DNA of 64,000 nt from Leptospiraceae bacterium (GTDB lineage Bacteria > Spirochaetota > Leptospiria > Leptospirales > Leptonemataceae): contig BPKM01000001.1 in NCBI GenBank assembly GCA_026005135.1, forward strand, positions 496,001 to 560,000. Direction: 5' to 3'. Shown here one piece after another: positions 37,184 to 46,691 of this stretch. Below the pieces are notes generated by a model. It had not been told where the DNA came from. It was given only the letters and a program-made list of their open reading frames with translations, and searched no databases. Within the stretch, counting starts at the first letter, position 1; every line of letters starts with the position of its first letter. The translations under genes and the position numbers were made by a program.

Positions 37184-38752
37184 TTATTTTTTATTTGAAT
37201 AAGATTTTTTGGCAACAACTTTTTTTATTTTATCTATCATTTTATACATTTTATTTTCTAATTTAATATAATTGGGATGGTTATAGATATATTTTTTATA
37301 TATATAGATTAAAGGTTTTATAGGATGGAATTTGAATGTAATTTCATCTGTTCTTATGGACATAATATAATTTCCTAAAATTAATAAACCAATATCAGCA
37401 AGCCATGCTCCTATAGCTGGAGGCCAGGCACCATCATAAGCTTTTGATAATCCCAACATCAATAAAAAATAATAAAAAAAGAAAACAAATAATGCTAAGG
37501 AAAAACTCATACCTTTACCGCTTCTTTTAGAAACAAGACCTAAGGGAAAGGAAACATAAAAAAATAAAAGGCAGGCAATAGGAATAGCAATTCTTTTATG
37601 AATTTCAATTTCAAATTTTCTTTTTGTTTTTTCTACATCTTTTAAGAAAATTTCATAACGAAAAACTGTTTGAGCAATACGATTATATTCCTGGGTGGTA
37701 GGTCCACCAGGTTTATCAACTTTTGAAAGATTTTGTATTAACCAGATTTTTTTTAATTTTATATATTCTTTCATTTCTTTTATAGAAGGAAGCCTCTGTC
37801 CTTTTTCTGTTTCATCAATTTTTATATTAAGATTTTCTGATAAAGATTCAAAATCAATTTTATGTTCACCTTTTTCTAATTTTTCTAAAAATTCAAATAA
37901 TTCAATAAAAGTATAATTTTCTGGTTTAACATCTAATTTACCTACTTTTTTTTGTATCGTAGGTAAAACAAAATCCATAAAACCATTTCTAAAATCAGTT
38001 ATTTCTATTTTTGTCCAGGAAGGATCTGTTTCTATCATATAACCATTTTCCAAACGAATAAAGTTTTCTTTTTCTCCATTTTCTTTGAGTTTTGTTAAGA
38101 TTTGTCCTTTTTCTGCTTGTATAATTTGTACCATTTTTGCATTGATAGTATGAGAAAATTCTTCTGTATTATTAAAGTTATTTTTCCATTTTCTAATTTG
38201 AACATTTTTTAAGATAGATCCATCTCTAAATTGAGCATAAATATCCTGTCCATAATCTCCAAGTGTTTCTGTATCTACTATATTCATAAAGCGACCGGAC
38301 TTAACCAAACTTAAACTATGATAGGTTCTTAACCATTCTTCAAAATCTGTTTTAGCTTTACTGCTGATAGGTCCTAAATAAAAATATATAAATCCTACTA
38401 ATATCATGGATAAAAATCCAAAAACCAAATAAACAAAATAAATTCTTTTAAAACTAATTCCAGCAGCTCTCATTGCAATAATTTCTGAATCTGCAGATAA
38501 TCTACCTGTCGATAATATGCCTGCAAAAAGACATGCAATAGGAATTGTTGTTGTAATTTTATCTCCAATTAAATAAATTAAATATTCTATAATTTTATAG
38601 GTATCAATACCTTTTCCTAAAATTTCTCCTATAACTTCTTTAAAAACAAGAGCAATAAATAAACTTGTCCAGAAAAATAAGGTAGTAAAAAAAGGACTTA
38701 AAATTTCTTTAAAAATATATTTATCTAAGATTTTAATTCTAAATCGAAACAT
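37184..38752 (-). CDS. LptF/LptG-family (YjgP/YjgQ) permease
   Basis: The 522-residue protein shows the LptF/G topology: three N-terminal TM helices (FKEILSPFFTTLFFWTSLFI, then GILSTGRLSADSEIIAMRAA with the conserved cytoplasmic E.AMRAAGI loop), a large periplasmic beta-jellyroll (about 120-370) and three C-terminal helices. With LptB and the LptC/A/D bridge it extracts lipopolysaccharide from the inner membrane. It is longer than E. coli LptF (366) owing to an insert in the periplasmic part. It is divergently transcribed from the heptosyltransferase-like gene. Confidence 0.85.
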   Translation of the reverse strand: MFRFRIKILDKYIFKEILSPFFTTLFFWTSLFIALVFKEVIGEILGKGIDTYKIIEYLIYLIGDKITTTIPIACLFAGILSTGRLSADSEIIAMRAAGISFKRIYFVYLVFGFLSMILVGFIYFYLGPISSKAKTDFEEWLRTYHSLSLVKSGRFMNIVDTETLGDYGQDIYAQFRDGSILKNVQIRKWKNNFNNTEEFSHTINAKMVQIIQAEKGQILTKLKENGEKENFIRLENGYMIETDPSWTKIEITDFRNGFMDFVLPTIQKKVGKLDVKPENYTFIELFEFLEKLEKGEHKIDFESLSENLNIKIDETEKGQRLPSIKEMKEYIKLKKIWLIQNLSKVDKPGGPTTQEYNRIAQTVFRYEIFLKDVEKTKRKFEIEIHKRIAIPIACLLFFYVSFPLGLVSKRSGKGMSFSLALFVFFFYYFLLMLGLSKAYDGAWPPAIGAWLADIGLLILGNYIMSIRTDEITFKFHPIKPLIYIYKKYIYNHPNYIKLENKMYKMIDKIKKVVAKKSYSNKK

Positions 38753-38808
38753 TAAATCTCCTATTTTTTTACTTTTATTCGTATTTCAAATAAATTTTAT
38801 GGAAAATA

Positions 38809-39897
38809 ATGACAAATAAAGAATTATTGGAATATATAGAAAATAAAAAAATCAAAAATATTCTTGTAATTCAAACAGCATTTATTGGTGATGTTGTTTT
38901 GACAACACCGATGTTAAAAACATTAAAACAATATTTTCCAGATAGCCATATTAGTGTACTTGTTAAACCAGAGGCAAAACAAATTTTAGAACCATTATCT
39001 TTTGTTGATGAAGTACTAATTATCGATAAATCTGGAAAGCATAAATTTTTAGGAATGTTTCAGATTATCCAGCAAATAAGAAAAAAGAAATTTGATATCA
39101 TATTATCTCCTCATCAATCTTTTCGTACAGGTTTAATTGTTTTTTTTTCTGGTGTACCAATTCGTATAGGTTATGAAAGTTCTTCTTTACCCATTGCCTA
39201 TAATATTAAATTAAAAAGAAGTAGTAAGCATGAAATTCATCGTCTATTAGACTTCTTAAAAGATTCTATTTGTCCAGATTTAAAAAATTATACCAATGCT
39301 CCCATTCTGGAAGAAACAGAAGAAAGTAAAAATAAAGCAAGAACATTAATACAGGAATTATCAACGAATCCAATTGCTTTTGCATGTTCTTCAATCTGGC
39401 CAACAAAACGTTGGACTCCCTGGGGATTTGCTGAATTAGCTGGAAAAGTAATTGAATTATATCAAGCACCAGTAATTTTAATTGGTTCTAAAAGTGATTT
39501 TGAATTATCCGAATATATAAGGAATTATGCTAAACATATTTTACCAGATCATATTTATAATAAGATTTATAATTTTTGTGGAAGAACAGATTTAATTACT
39601 TTATATTCTTTACTAAAACGATGTAAGTTTTTAGTTTCGAATGATTCAGCACCAGTTCATTTCGGTTGTGCTGCTAAAATACCTGTTATAGCAATATTTG
39701 GTCCTACAACAAAAGATTTAGGTTATGCTCCTATTTGTAAAAATAGTAGAGTTGTAGAAATAGAAGGATTATATTGTAGGCCCTGTGGAACACATGGAGG
39801 GAAAAAATGTCCAGAAAAACATTTTAGATGTATGAAGGAAATTACACCAAATATGGTTTTAGAAAAGATTAAAGAAGTTTATCCTATAAAAAATTAA
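38809..39897 (+). CDS. Glycosyltransferase family 9 (ADP-heptose:LPS heptosyltransferase-like)
   Basis: A 362-residue GT-B enzyme with the family N-terminus (NILVIQTAFIGDVVLTTPML, Asp near residue 24) and C-terminal sugar-nucleotide motif (SNDSAPVHFGCAAKIPVIAI). It transfers heptose or a related sugar to LPS core on the cytoplasmic face. A Cys-rich tail (RPCGTHGGKKCPEKHFRC) resembles the WaaF-type end. It is divergent from the LptF/G gene, so the two may share envelope-related control. Confidence 0.85.
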   Translation: MTNKELLEYIENKKIKNILVIQTAFIGDVVLTTPMLKTLKQYFPDSHISVLVKPEAKQILEPLSFVDEVLIIDKSGKHKFLGMFQIIQQIRKKKFDIILSPHQSFRTGLIVFFSGVPIRIGYESSSLPIAYNIKLKRSSKHEIHRLLDFLKDSICPDLKNYTNAPILEETEESKNKARTLIQELSTNPIAFACSSIWPTKRWTPWGFAELAGKVIELYQAPVILIGSKSDFELSEYIRNYAKHILPDHIYNKIYNFCGRTDLITLYSLLKRCKFLVSNDSAPVHFGCAAKIPVIAIFGPTTKDLGYAPICKNSRVVEIEGLYCRPCGTHGGKKCPEKHFRCMKEITPNMVLEKIKEVYPIKN

Positions 39898-39944
39898 AAT
39901 AAAGTGGACTTAAAAAATGAATCTATAAATTACAGGAATTAATT

Positions 39945-41111
39945 ATGAATAAAGAACAAAATAAGCAAAATGAGCAAGAATATTCTTTATTATATAAGGA
40001 TGCTGGAGTAGATACCTTAGCTGGTCAGAGTTTAATTCAAAGTATTATTCCTTTTGTAAGAAAAACCTATACAAAAAATGTCATTTCTGATTTAGGTGGA
40101 TTTTCTGCTATCTATGATTTATCATTTTTAAAATCAATGAATGAACCTGTTTTATTAACTTCAACAGATGGTGTTGGTACAAAATTAACTTATGCTTCTT
40201 ATTTTAAACGTTTTGATACAATAGGTTATGATTTAGTAGCAATGTGTGCGAATGATATATTGGTTTCTGGAGGTAAACCAGAGATATTTTTAGATTATAT
40301 TGCAGTGGGGAAATTAAAGGTTAAAGAAATGTCTATTGTAATTCGTTCTATTGCAGCAGCATGTAAAATGATAGATTGTAGTCTTACAGGAGGAGAAACA
40401 GCAGAACATCCTATTGTAATGAAAGAAGAAGATTTTGATTTAGCGGGATTTATGATAGGTTTTTGCGAAAAGAAGGATTTAATTACTGGGGAAGATATAC
40501 AGGAAAATGATGTAATTGTAGGTATACCATCATCTGGTGTTCATTCTAATGGTATTTCTTTAATTCGTAAATTATTTTATGATCCAGCTTCAGAAAAAAA
40601 TGAAGCTATAAATAAAGATATATTTCTTTTTTTAAAAGAATCCATTTTATTACAACCTACAGTCCTTTATGATGTAATTTTAAGAGAATTTATCCAACAA
40701 AAAATTATAAAAGGAATGGTTCATATAACAGGTGGTGGTTATCAGGAAAATATTCCAAGGATATTAAAAGAAAATTATTATACAGAATTAAGTATCTGGG
40801 AATTACAATCCCCATTTAAAGAAATTGCAAATATGGGGAATTTAGATTTTAAAGAAATGACAAAAGTTTTTAATTGTGGTTATGGAATGTTAGTAATTTT
40901 AGATAAACAATATGTTGATATGTTTATTAAAAAAATATCAGAAAAATTAGCTTTTTATAAAGAAAAATATATAAGTATTCAGAGGGAATTTTTCCAAGAA
41001 TTTCCAGAATGGGAAAAGGACTGGAAATTACCTCATTTATCTCTTAAAGCAGAAATTTTAGGTACAATAAAAAAAGATTCTCGATATAATAAAAAAGTTG
41101 TTTTTATTTAA
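39945..41111 (+). CDS. purM: Phosphoribosylformylglycinamidine cyclo-ligase (AIR synthetase)
   Basis: The 388-residue enzyme converts FGAM and ATP to 5-aminoimidazole ribonucleotide in purine synthesis. Seen are YKDAGVDTLAG at the N-terminus, LTSTDGVGTKLTYA (the catalytic/nucleotide loop), GYDLVAMCANDILVSGGKP and GGYQENIPRILKE, all PurM hallmarks. It is about 40 residues longer than E. coli PurM (345), mainly in the C-terminal half. It precedes rlmN by 21 bases. Confidence 0.92.
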   Translation: MNKEQNKQNEQEYSLLYKDAGVDTLAGQSLIQSIIPFVRKTYTKNVISDLGGFSAIYDLSFLKSMNEPVLLTSTDGVGTKLTYASYFKRFDTIGYDLVAMCANDILVSGGKPEIFLDYIAVGKLKVKEMSIVIRSIAAACKMIDCSLTGGETAEHPIVMKEEDFDLAGFMIGFCEKKDLITGEDIQENDVIVGIPSSGVHSNGISLIRKLFYDPASEKNEAINKDIFLFLKESILLQPTVLYDVILREFIQQKIIKGMVHITGGGYQENIPRILKENYYTELSIWELQSPFKEIANMGNLDFKEMTKVFNCGYGMLVILDKQYVDMFIKKISEKLAFYKEKYISIQREFFQEFPEWEKDWKLPHLSLKAEILGTIKKDSRYNKKVVFI

Positions 41112-41132
41112 ATTTATATTTATTATTAAAAT

Positions 41133-42209
41133 ATGTTTATAAATGAATTAACAATAGAAGAATTAAAAGATTTTTTTCGAAAAATTAATGAACCATCTTA
41201 TAGAGCTGAACAAACTTTTTTAAGAATCCATAAACATTTAGCTCTAAATATAGATGAATTTACAGAACTACCAAGAAAACTTAGAGAATGGTTCTCAGAG
41301 AATCATTATTTCCCGACTTTAAATTTAGATTATTACGAAGCTATAAATGATAAATCTGATGATCGAGGTACACAAAAATTTATTTTTGAATATAAAGATC
41401 AAAAATCATCAAAAAATAGAATATTTGAATCTGTATGGCTTGTTTCTGAAAAACGAAGAACAGCATGTATATCTTCTCAAAGTGGATGTAGTTTAAATTG
41501 TACATTTTGTGCAACAGCAAAAATACCATTTAAAGGAAATTTATCAACATGGCAGATTCTTCAGCAAGTTTATTATATGATTAGATTTCGAAATCAAACA
41601 GAAAATACAAAAGAACGATTAACCAATATTGTATTTATGGGAATGGGAGAGCCTTTTTATAATTATGATAATGTAATAAAAGCAGCTAAAATATTAAATC
41701 ATCCCTTAGGATTAAATATTGGATCAAGACATATAACAATTTCTACCGCTGGCGTTATTCCTTCTATTGAACGTTTTATAGCAGAAAAACAACCATTTAA
41801 TCTTGCCATTTCATTAAACCATCCTTTTAATGAAGGAAGAATGTCATTAATGGACATTAATCAACGTTATCCTTTAAAAGAACTTTTAAAAGTGGTTAAG
41901 AAATATACAGAAGTATATAAAAAAAATATTACATTTGAATATATATTAATACCTGATGTAAATATGACTAAGGAACATATTAATGAATTAGTAAAAATTG
42001 CTAAGTATATCAAATATTGTAAATTTAATTTAATTCCTCTTAATACAAATTTTAATAATTGGAGAACACCAGAAGAGGAGGAGGTTTTAGCATTTCAAAA
42101 AGAATTGCGTAAAAATGGAATTTTAGCCTTTTATCGTGGTTCTCCTGGTAAAAAAATCAATGCAGCATGTGGAATGTTAGCTTTACAAAAAAAAGAGATG
42201 CTTATATAA
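41133..42209 (+). CDS. rlmN: Dual-specificity 23S rRNA/tRNA m2A methyltransferase RlmN
   Basis: A 358-residue radical-SAM enzyme with the cluster motif GCSLNCTFCATAK (CxxxCxxC, about residues 119-125), GEP in VFMGMGEPFYN, and the C-terminal catalytic Cys in KKINAACGML. It methylates C2 of A2503 in 23S rRNA and A37 of some tRNAs using two SAM molecules. Cfr is a homologue, but context and the RlmN-type N-terminus (EPSYRAEQ) favour RlmN. Confidence 0.92.
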   Translation: MFINELTIEELKDFFRKINEPSYRAEQTFLRIHKHLALNIDEFTELPRKLREWFSENHYFPTLNLDYYEAINDKSDDRGTQKFIFEYKDQKSSKNRIFESVWLVSEKRRTACISSQSGCSLNCTFCATAKIPFKGNLSTWQILQQVYYMIRFRNQTENTKERLTNIVFMGMGEPFYNYDNVIKAAKILNHPLGLNIGSRHITISTAGVIPSIERFIAEKQPFNLAISLNHPFNEGRMSLMDINQRYPLKELLKVVKKYTEVYKKNITFEYILIPDVNMTKEHINELVKIAKYIKYCKFNLIPLNTNFNNWRTPEEEEVLAFQKELRKNGILAFYRGSPGKKINAACGMLALQKKEMLI

Positions 42210-42272
42210 TAAATTTTATTTATAAAAACAAAAAAAAGTTGATTTTTTATTGTAATTTTTTATTATATTACT

Positions 42273-43325
42273 ATGACAGAAATGATTGAAGATTCTGAAT
42301 TATCAAATTTATTATATACAATTACTGCTTCTTCAGAATCAGATATACCTACACAAACATTTACATCTGATGTAGAGCCTTCGCAGGATTTAAAACAAAA
42401 AGGAACTGCAAAACCATATGATTTTAAAAGACCAGATAAATTTTCTAAGGACCAGATTCGAACATTACAAATGATCCATGAAACATTTGCTCGAATGGTT
42501 ACAACGTCATTATCTGCACAATTAAGAGCAGCTGTAGCAGTTCATGTTAGTGCAGTAGATCAATTAAGTTATGAAGAATTTAACCGTTCTATACCATCTC
42601 CAACAACACTTGCAATTGTTAATATGGATCCTTTAAGAGGTTCTGCTATATATGAAATTGATCCAAATGTCAGTTTTGCTATTATTGATAGATTATTTGG
42701 TGGTAAAGGGGAACAAATTAAAAATTTATCACGAGAATTAACAGATATAGAACGTTCTGTTATGGAAAGTGTTATTGTAAGAATGCTTGGAAATCTAAGA
42801 GAAGCGTGGTCAACGGTAATTGATTTAAGACCACGTTTAGGAAATATAGAAACTAATCCTCAATTTGCTCAAATTGTTCCTCCTAATGACATGGTTGTAC
42901 TTGTTGCTTTCGAAACAAAAATTTCTGAAGTAGAAGGAATGATGAATTTTTGTATTCCTTATATTACAATTGAACCAATAGTAAATAAATTATCTGCTCA
43001 ATATTGGTATTCTTCAATTCAAAAAGCGCAAACTGATGAAAACAGAGAAGTAATACAACAGCGTTTAGAACAAGTACAATTACCATTAAAATGCGAAGTA
43101 GGAGAAATTGATATTTCGATTGGAGACGTAATTAATTTAGCCCCAGGTGATATTGTTAGATTGAATACACCTTTAAATGGAGAATTTATCATTAAAATTG
43201 GAGATAGAAAAAAATTTAAATGTTTACCAGGTAGGGTGGGGAATCGTCTTGCTGTTCAAATTGGTGAATATATTGAAGATATTCCAGATGAATTACTTGC
43301 AACTACGAGAGATAAAGAAGAATAA
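42273..43325 (+). CDS. fliM: Flagellar motor switch protein FliM
   Basis: The 350-residue protein has the CheC-like middle domain (FARMVTTSLSAQLRAAVAVH, NMDPLRGSAIYEIDPNVSF, FGGKG) and a C-terminal SpoA/FliN-like domain (QVQLPLKCEVGEIDISIGDV). It builds the C ring that sets rotation direction. The N-terminal CheY-P binding motif, usually DEIDALL, is degenerate here (DSELSNLL, residues 7-14). It stands alone between rlmN and a glycosyltransferase, not in a large fli operon. Confidence 0.9.
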   Translation: MTEMIEDSELSNLLYTITASSESDIPTQTFTSDVEPSQDLKQKGTAKPYDFKRPDKFSKDQIRTLQMIHETFARMVTTSLSAQLRAAVAVHVSAVDQLSYEEFNRSIPSPTTLAIVNMDPLRGSAIYEIDPNVSFAIIDRLFGGKGEQIKNLSRELTDIERSVMESVIVRMLGNLREAWSTVIDLRPRLGNIETNPQFAQIVPPNDMVVLVAFETKISEVEGMMNFCIPYITIEPIVNKLSAQYWYSSIQKAQTDENREVIQQRLEQVQLPLKCEVGEIDISIGDVINLAPGDIVRLNTPLNGEFIIKIGDRKKFKCLPGRVGNRLAVQIGEYIEDIPDELLATTRDKEE

Positions 43326-43392
43326 TATATTATTTTATATAATAAATATTATTTTTCTTTTATTATATTTTATAACCTTAAAATATCATACA

Positions 43393-43572
43393 ATGTATAA
43401 AACTATTTTTTTTATTTTGCATTTTCTTGTTTTTTTAGAATTATTGTATCATAGATATCATATATTTACTGAAAGTATTTTAAATAATCAAAGATTATAC
43501 TTAAAAATATTACTTTTTTTTTTGTTATTTTTGTTTTTTTACCAAATTATTGGTTTTCAGATGATAGTATAA
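43393..43572 (+). other. N-terminal fragment of the downstream GT-C gene in another frame
   Basis: From an ATG at 43393 the frame encodes two hydrophobic helices (MYKTIFFILHFLVFLELLYH, then LYLKILLFFLLFLFF) and stops at 43570. The next frame, from about 43530, continues smoothly as FLPNYWFSDDSIRHIYDAYY, the expected N-terminal loop of a GT-C enzyme. Two T runs (T10 at 43514-43523, T7 at 43534-43540) lie exactly where the frame changes. An indel in either would restore one gene from 43393 to 44675. Confidence 0.6.
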
Positions 43573-43598
43573 GACATATTTATGATGCTTATTATTTA

Positions 43599-44675
43599 TT
43601 GAAAAAGATTGATCCTTATGTTGTTGCTCCAATTCATTTATCGAAAGTTCCGGGATTAGATTTATATCCCAATCATCCAGAACTGGTAAGTATATATTTT
43701 CCTTTTACTCAATTGATAGCTATTATAGGTATTTTATTAGGAAATATATTAATTAGTATTTTCTCTATACCCTTGTATGAAATTTCTTTTCGTTTTGTTT
43801 TTTTAAGTTTAGAATTTATATTAATATATTTTATATTAAAAAGGGATCCAAAATATATTTTATTTTTTTTAAGCCCTATTTTTTTAATAGAATCTTTATC
43901 TTTACATACAGATATTCATGGTATATTGATTTTTATTCTTTTTATAAAAGTAAAATCATTAAGAATAAAATCTCTTTTGCTTCCTCATCAAATTTTTATT
44001 AAACCAGAAGGGACCATTCTTTTTATTAATATGATTATCAAATACTTCAATAAATTAAAACAAAAAAAGTTATTTTATTTGTTTATATGTTATAATTTTA
44101 TAATTATAATAATTTATTTTATTATTTTGAAAATATTATATAATTTACAATATATATCATTGGAAACATTAAAAGGATTATTATTAGAAGCGAAAATTTT
44201 TAATTCTTTGTTTGTTGCTTATCAACCATTTATTATAATGATACAAAATTTTATCTATCCAGATTCCTATTATGCCATCTATTACTATAGAAAAAATTAT
44301 GTGATTTTTTTATTGCTCATAAATGTAATAATAGGGGGATATAATATCTATAAAAATCATAAAAAAAATCAAAACTATTTTCGAAAAGAATTCTGGTTAG
44401 ATATAATACTCTATCAATTTTTTTTATATTTTATAGTTAGAGCAAGCTGGCAACCATGGTATTTTTTATGGCTTATTCCATTATTATGGGAAAAAAGAAA
44501 ATTACGATGGATACATTTTTTAACTTCAATACTTATTTTATGGTATATTCCTGTTATTCATTTAAGAGTTTATCAATCTTATAATTATAAATTATTTTTT
44601 ATTTCTCTTGGAATCTGGATTTTAATTTATATCTTTTTTTATCGTAAATTTGAAATTTTATCTAAGAATAATTAG
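43599..44675 (+). CDS. GT-C fold membrane glycosyltransferase, main fragment
   Basis: The 358-residue frame (TTG start at 43599) has about eight to nine transmembrane helices. Coding-like sequence extends upstream to about 43530 and includes the acidic loop WFSDDSIRHIYDAY that holds the catalytic Asp pair of polyprenyl-phosphate-dependent mannosyl-/glycosyltransferases. The N-terminal helices are out of frame (43393-43572). The likely job is adding sugars to a periplasmic or surface glycan. The start annotated here excludes the catalytic loop, so the enzyme works only if the frames are joined. Confidence 0.65.
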   Translation: MKKIDPYVVAPIHLSKVPGLDLYPNHPELVSIYFPFTQLIAIIGILLGNILISIFSIPLYEISFRFVFLSLEFILIYFILKRDPKYILFFLSPIFLIESLSLHTDIHGILIFILFIKVKSLRIKSLLLPHQIFIKPEGTILFINMIIKYFNKLKQKKLFYLFICYNFIIIIIYFIILKILYNLQYISLETLKGLLLEAKIFNSLFVAYQPFIIMIQNFIYPDSYYAIYYYRKNYVIFLLLINVIIGGYNIYKNHKKNQNYFRKEFWLDIILYQFFLYFIVRASWQPWYFLWLIPLLWEKRKLRWIHFLTSILILWYIPVIHLRVYQSYNYKLFFISLGIWILIYIFFYRKFEILSKNN

Positions 44676-44772
44676 AATTAGAGAGTTATTTGATTCAAAT
44701 AGGTTTTGGAAAATTATTTTCGATTTTATGGTTCTTTTTATTGACAAAATATTTTTATATGTTTTTTTATAA

Positions 44773-45702
44773 ATGATGGGCTTATTGAATGAAATTGATG
44801 CTGAAATTTTGAATTTGTTCTATTTATATTATGAGCATCAGGATGTAGAGATAAGAAAAGATATTTTTAAAAAAATTACCGAAAAGATACCATTTGGTAT
44901 GAATCCTTATTATTTTATTGAATTAATTGATGATTCTTTAATTCGTCTACAATTACGCTCCCAAATTGGTTCTGAATTAAATATTGCAAAAATCATCTAT
45001 GATTTTAAATTATATATGGAAGAACCTAATAATTTAATGAAAGGTTCTTATTTAGTATCTCGATTATCCGATTCTATTTTTATTAATTATGAAGACTATA
45101 AAAAAAAGTATTTTCTATTAGTAGAAGAATTTTTAAAAACATATCCAGATTTTATAGAAATTGATATTGAAGAACAATATAGTAAAATAATTGATTTTTT
45201 ATATTGTTATAAAGGATTTCAGGGAAATTTTGACGATTATCATAATCCAGAAAATAGTTTTATTACGAAAGTATTCGAAACAAAGAAGGGAATTCCAGTA
45301 TCTTTATCTGTATTAACATTACTTTTTTATGAGGTATTAAAAAAAATAGTAGAAAGTAAATATAACAAAAAATTAAATTTTAAAATTCAACCAGTAAATT
45401 TACCCGGACATTTTCTTTTATTGTTCTCATCATCTAAATTAACCACATATTTTGATCCTTTTCATTTTGGGAATAAAATAACATATAGTGATTGTTATAA
45501 GCATTTATTAAAATTAGGATATCACCAGAATCCAGAATCGTATCATAATCCTCCAATTCCGAAAATTATTGCAAGAATGCTTCATAATTTATATAATATT
45601 TATTCCAGAAGAAATGAAACAAAAAAAGAGAAGACAATAGAAAGCCTTTTAAAAATTTTGAATAATTTAGTTCAAGTTGAAGACAAAAATAATTCAATTT
45701 AA
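44773..45702 (+). CDS. SirB1-like transglutaminase-fold protein
   Basis: A 309-residue cytoplasmic protein with the SirB1/Transglut_core2 pattern: YHNPENSFITKVFETKKGIP, SLSVLTLLFYE, and LPGHFLLLF containing the conserved His. The usual active-site Cys position is Ser (VSLSVLT), as is common in this non-enzymatic-looking family. A short helical repeat tail (PPIPKIIARMLHNLYNIYSR) follows. Its role in bacteria is poorly defined. The 3' end overlaps the polyprenyl synthase start by 26 bases. Confidence 0.75.
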   Translation: MMGLLNEIDAEILNLFYLYYEHQDVEIRKDIFKKITEKIPFGMNPYYFIELIDDSLIRLQLRSQIGSELNIAKIIYDFKLYMEEPNNLMKGSYLVSRLSDSIFINYEDYKKKYFLLVEEFLKTYPDFIEIDIEEQYSKIIDFLYCYKGFQGNFDDYHNPENSFITKVFETKKGIPVSLSVLTLLFYEVLKKIVESKYNKKLNFKIQPVNLPGHFLLLFSSSKLTTYFDPFHFGNKITYSDCYKHLLKLGYHQNPESYHNPPIPKIIARMLHNLYNIYSRRNETKKEKTIESLLKILNNLVQVEDKNNSI

Positions 45703-46690
45703 TTTAGAAAAAGTCATAAAAGATCAGAAAAGAAAACGTATTATCAAGAATGTTGATAAAAAATTATTAGAAATTATTAAAGAAGACCTTCCTTTTTTTA
45801 AATTGGTAAAAAGATTTGTTGTGTTTTCTGGAGGAAAACGAATACGCCCCTTAACACATTATTATTTTTGTAAGTTATTAAATTATACAGGAAAAGAATG
45901 GATTGATGTTGCTGCAATAGGAGAGTTAATTCATGCTGCTTCTCTTTTGCATGATGATGTAATTGATAATTCCAATCAAAGAAGGGGTAGACCAACACTA
46001 CATATTTTATATGGAAATAAAAAAGCAATATTAGGAGGTGATTATTTATTGGCATGTGGAATAGATCATTTACAAACATTAGAACATGGTTCTATATTAC
46101 TTCCTGTTTTTACAAGAGTAATTAAGAATTTATCAATATCAGAAATTTTACAAATGGAATACGAAAATAATCCAGATTTAACAGAAGAAATATACGAGAA
46201 AATCATAATTGGTAAAACTGCAGACTTATTTTCTGCAATGACAGAATCTGCAGCAATATTAAGTTCCATAGAAATACAAAAAATTTCTTCTTATCGAAAT
46301 TATGGGTTAAAAATGGGGCGTCTTTTTCAAATTAGAGATGACTTTTTAGATTATTTTTCTACAGAAAAAGAAATGGGAAAAGAACTATATCAAGATTATA
46401 TTAGAGGATTAATAACATATCCATTAATTGTTTTAAGAAAATTTGCAACAAATAAAGAAAAAAAAGAAATATTTAAAGATTGGCATAATGCAGAAAAAAG
46501 AAAATCAAAGTTGCCTTACGTTTTAGAGTTGATGGAAAAGTATCAAATACGAAAAAAAATTGCTATGGAAATCGAAGAGAATATCCATTCTTTAATGAAT
46601 TTTATTCGTAATCATAATACCTTATACCATAAAGAAAGAGAAGAAATGTTATTAACATTAAATAAATTAATGGTTCCAGTAGAAATTTGA
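45677..46690 (+). CDS. Long-chain polyprenyl diphosphate synthase
   Basis: The 337-residue enzyme contains both Asp-rich motifs: LLHDDVIDNSNQRRGRPT (about residues 89-106) and RDDFLDY (about 216-222), plus GGKRIRP at the IPP site. It condenses isopentenyl diphosphate into an all-trans prenyl chain, probably the menaquinone/ubiquinone side chain. The residues before DDVID (HAASLL) are small, which allows long products. It starts at a TTG inside the upstream gene; no internal ATG is available before the conserved region. Confidence 0.85.
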   Translation: MKTKIIQFNLEKVIKDQKRKRIIKNVDKKLLEIIKEDLPFFKLVKRFVVFSGGKRIRPLTHYYFCKLLNYTGKEWIDVAAIGELIHAASLLHDDVIDNSNQRRGRPTLHILYGNKKAILGGDYLLACGIDHLQTLEHGSILLPVFTRVIKNLSISEILQMEYENNPDLTEEIYEKIIIGKTADLFSAMTESAAILSSIEIQKISSYRNYGLKMGRLFQIRDDFLDYFSTEKEMGKELYQDYIRGLITYPLIVLRKFATNKEKKEIFKDWHNAEKRKSKLPYVLELMEKYQIRKKIAMEIEENIHSLMNFIRNHNTLYHKEREEMLLTLNKLMVPVEI

Positions 46691-46691
46691 T

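Noticed and set aside
43177-43392. Extension of the GT-C N-terminal frame back into fliM
   Set aside because: It overlaps well-conserved fliM codons. The credible start is the ATG at 43393.
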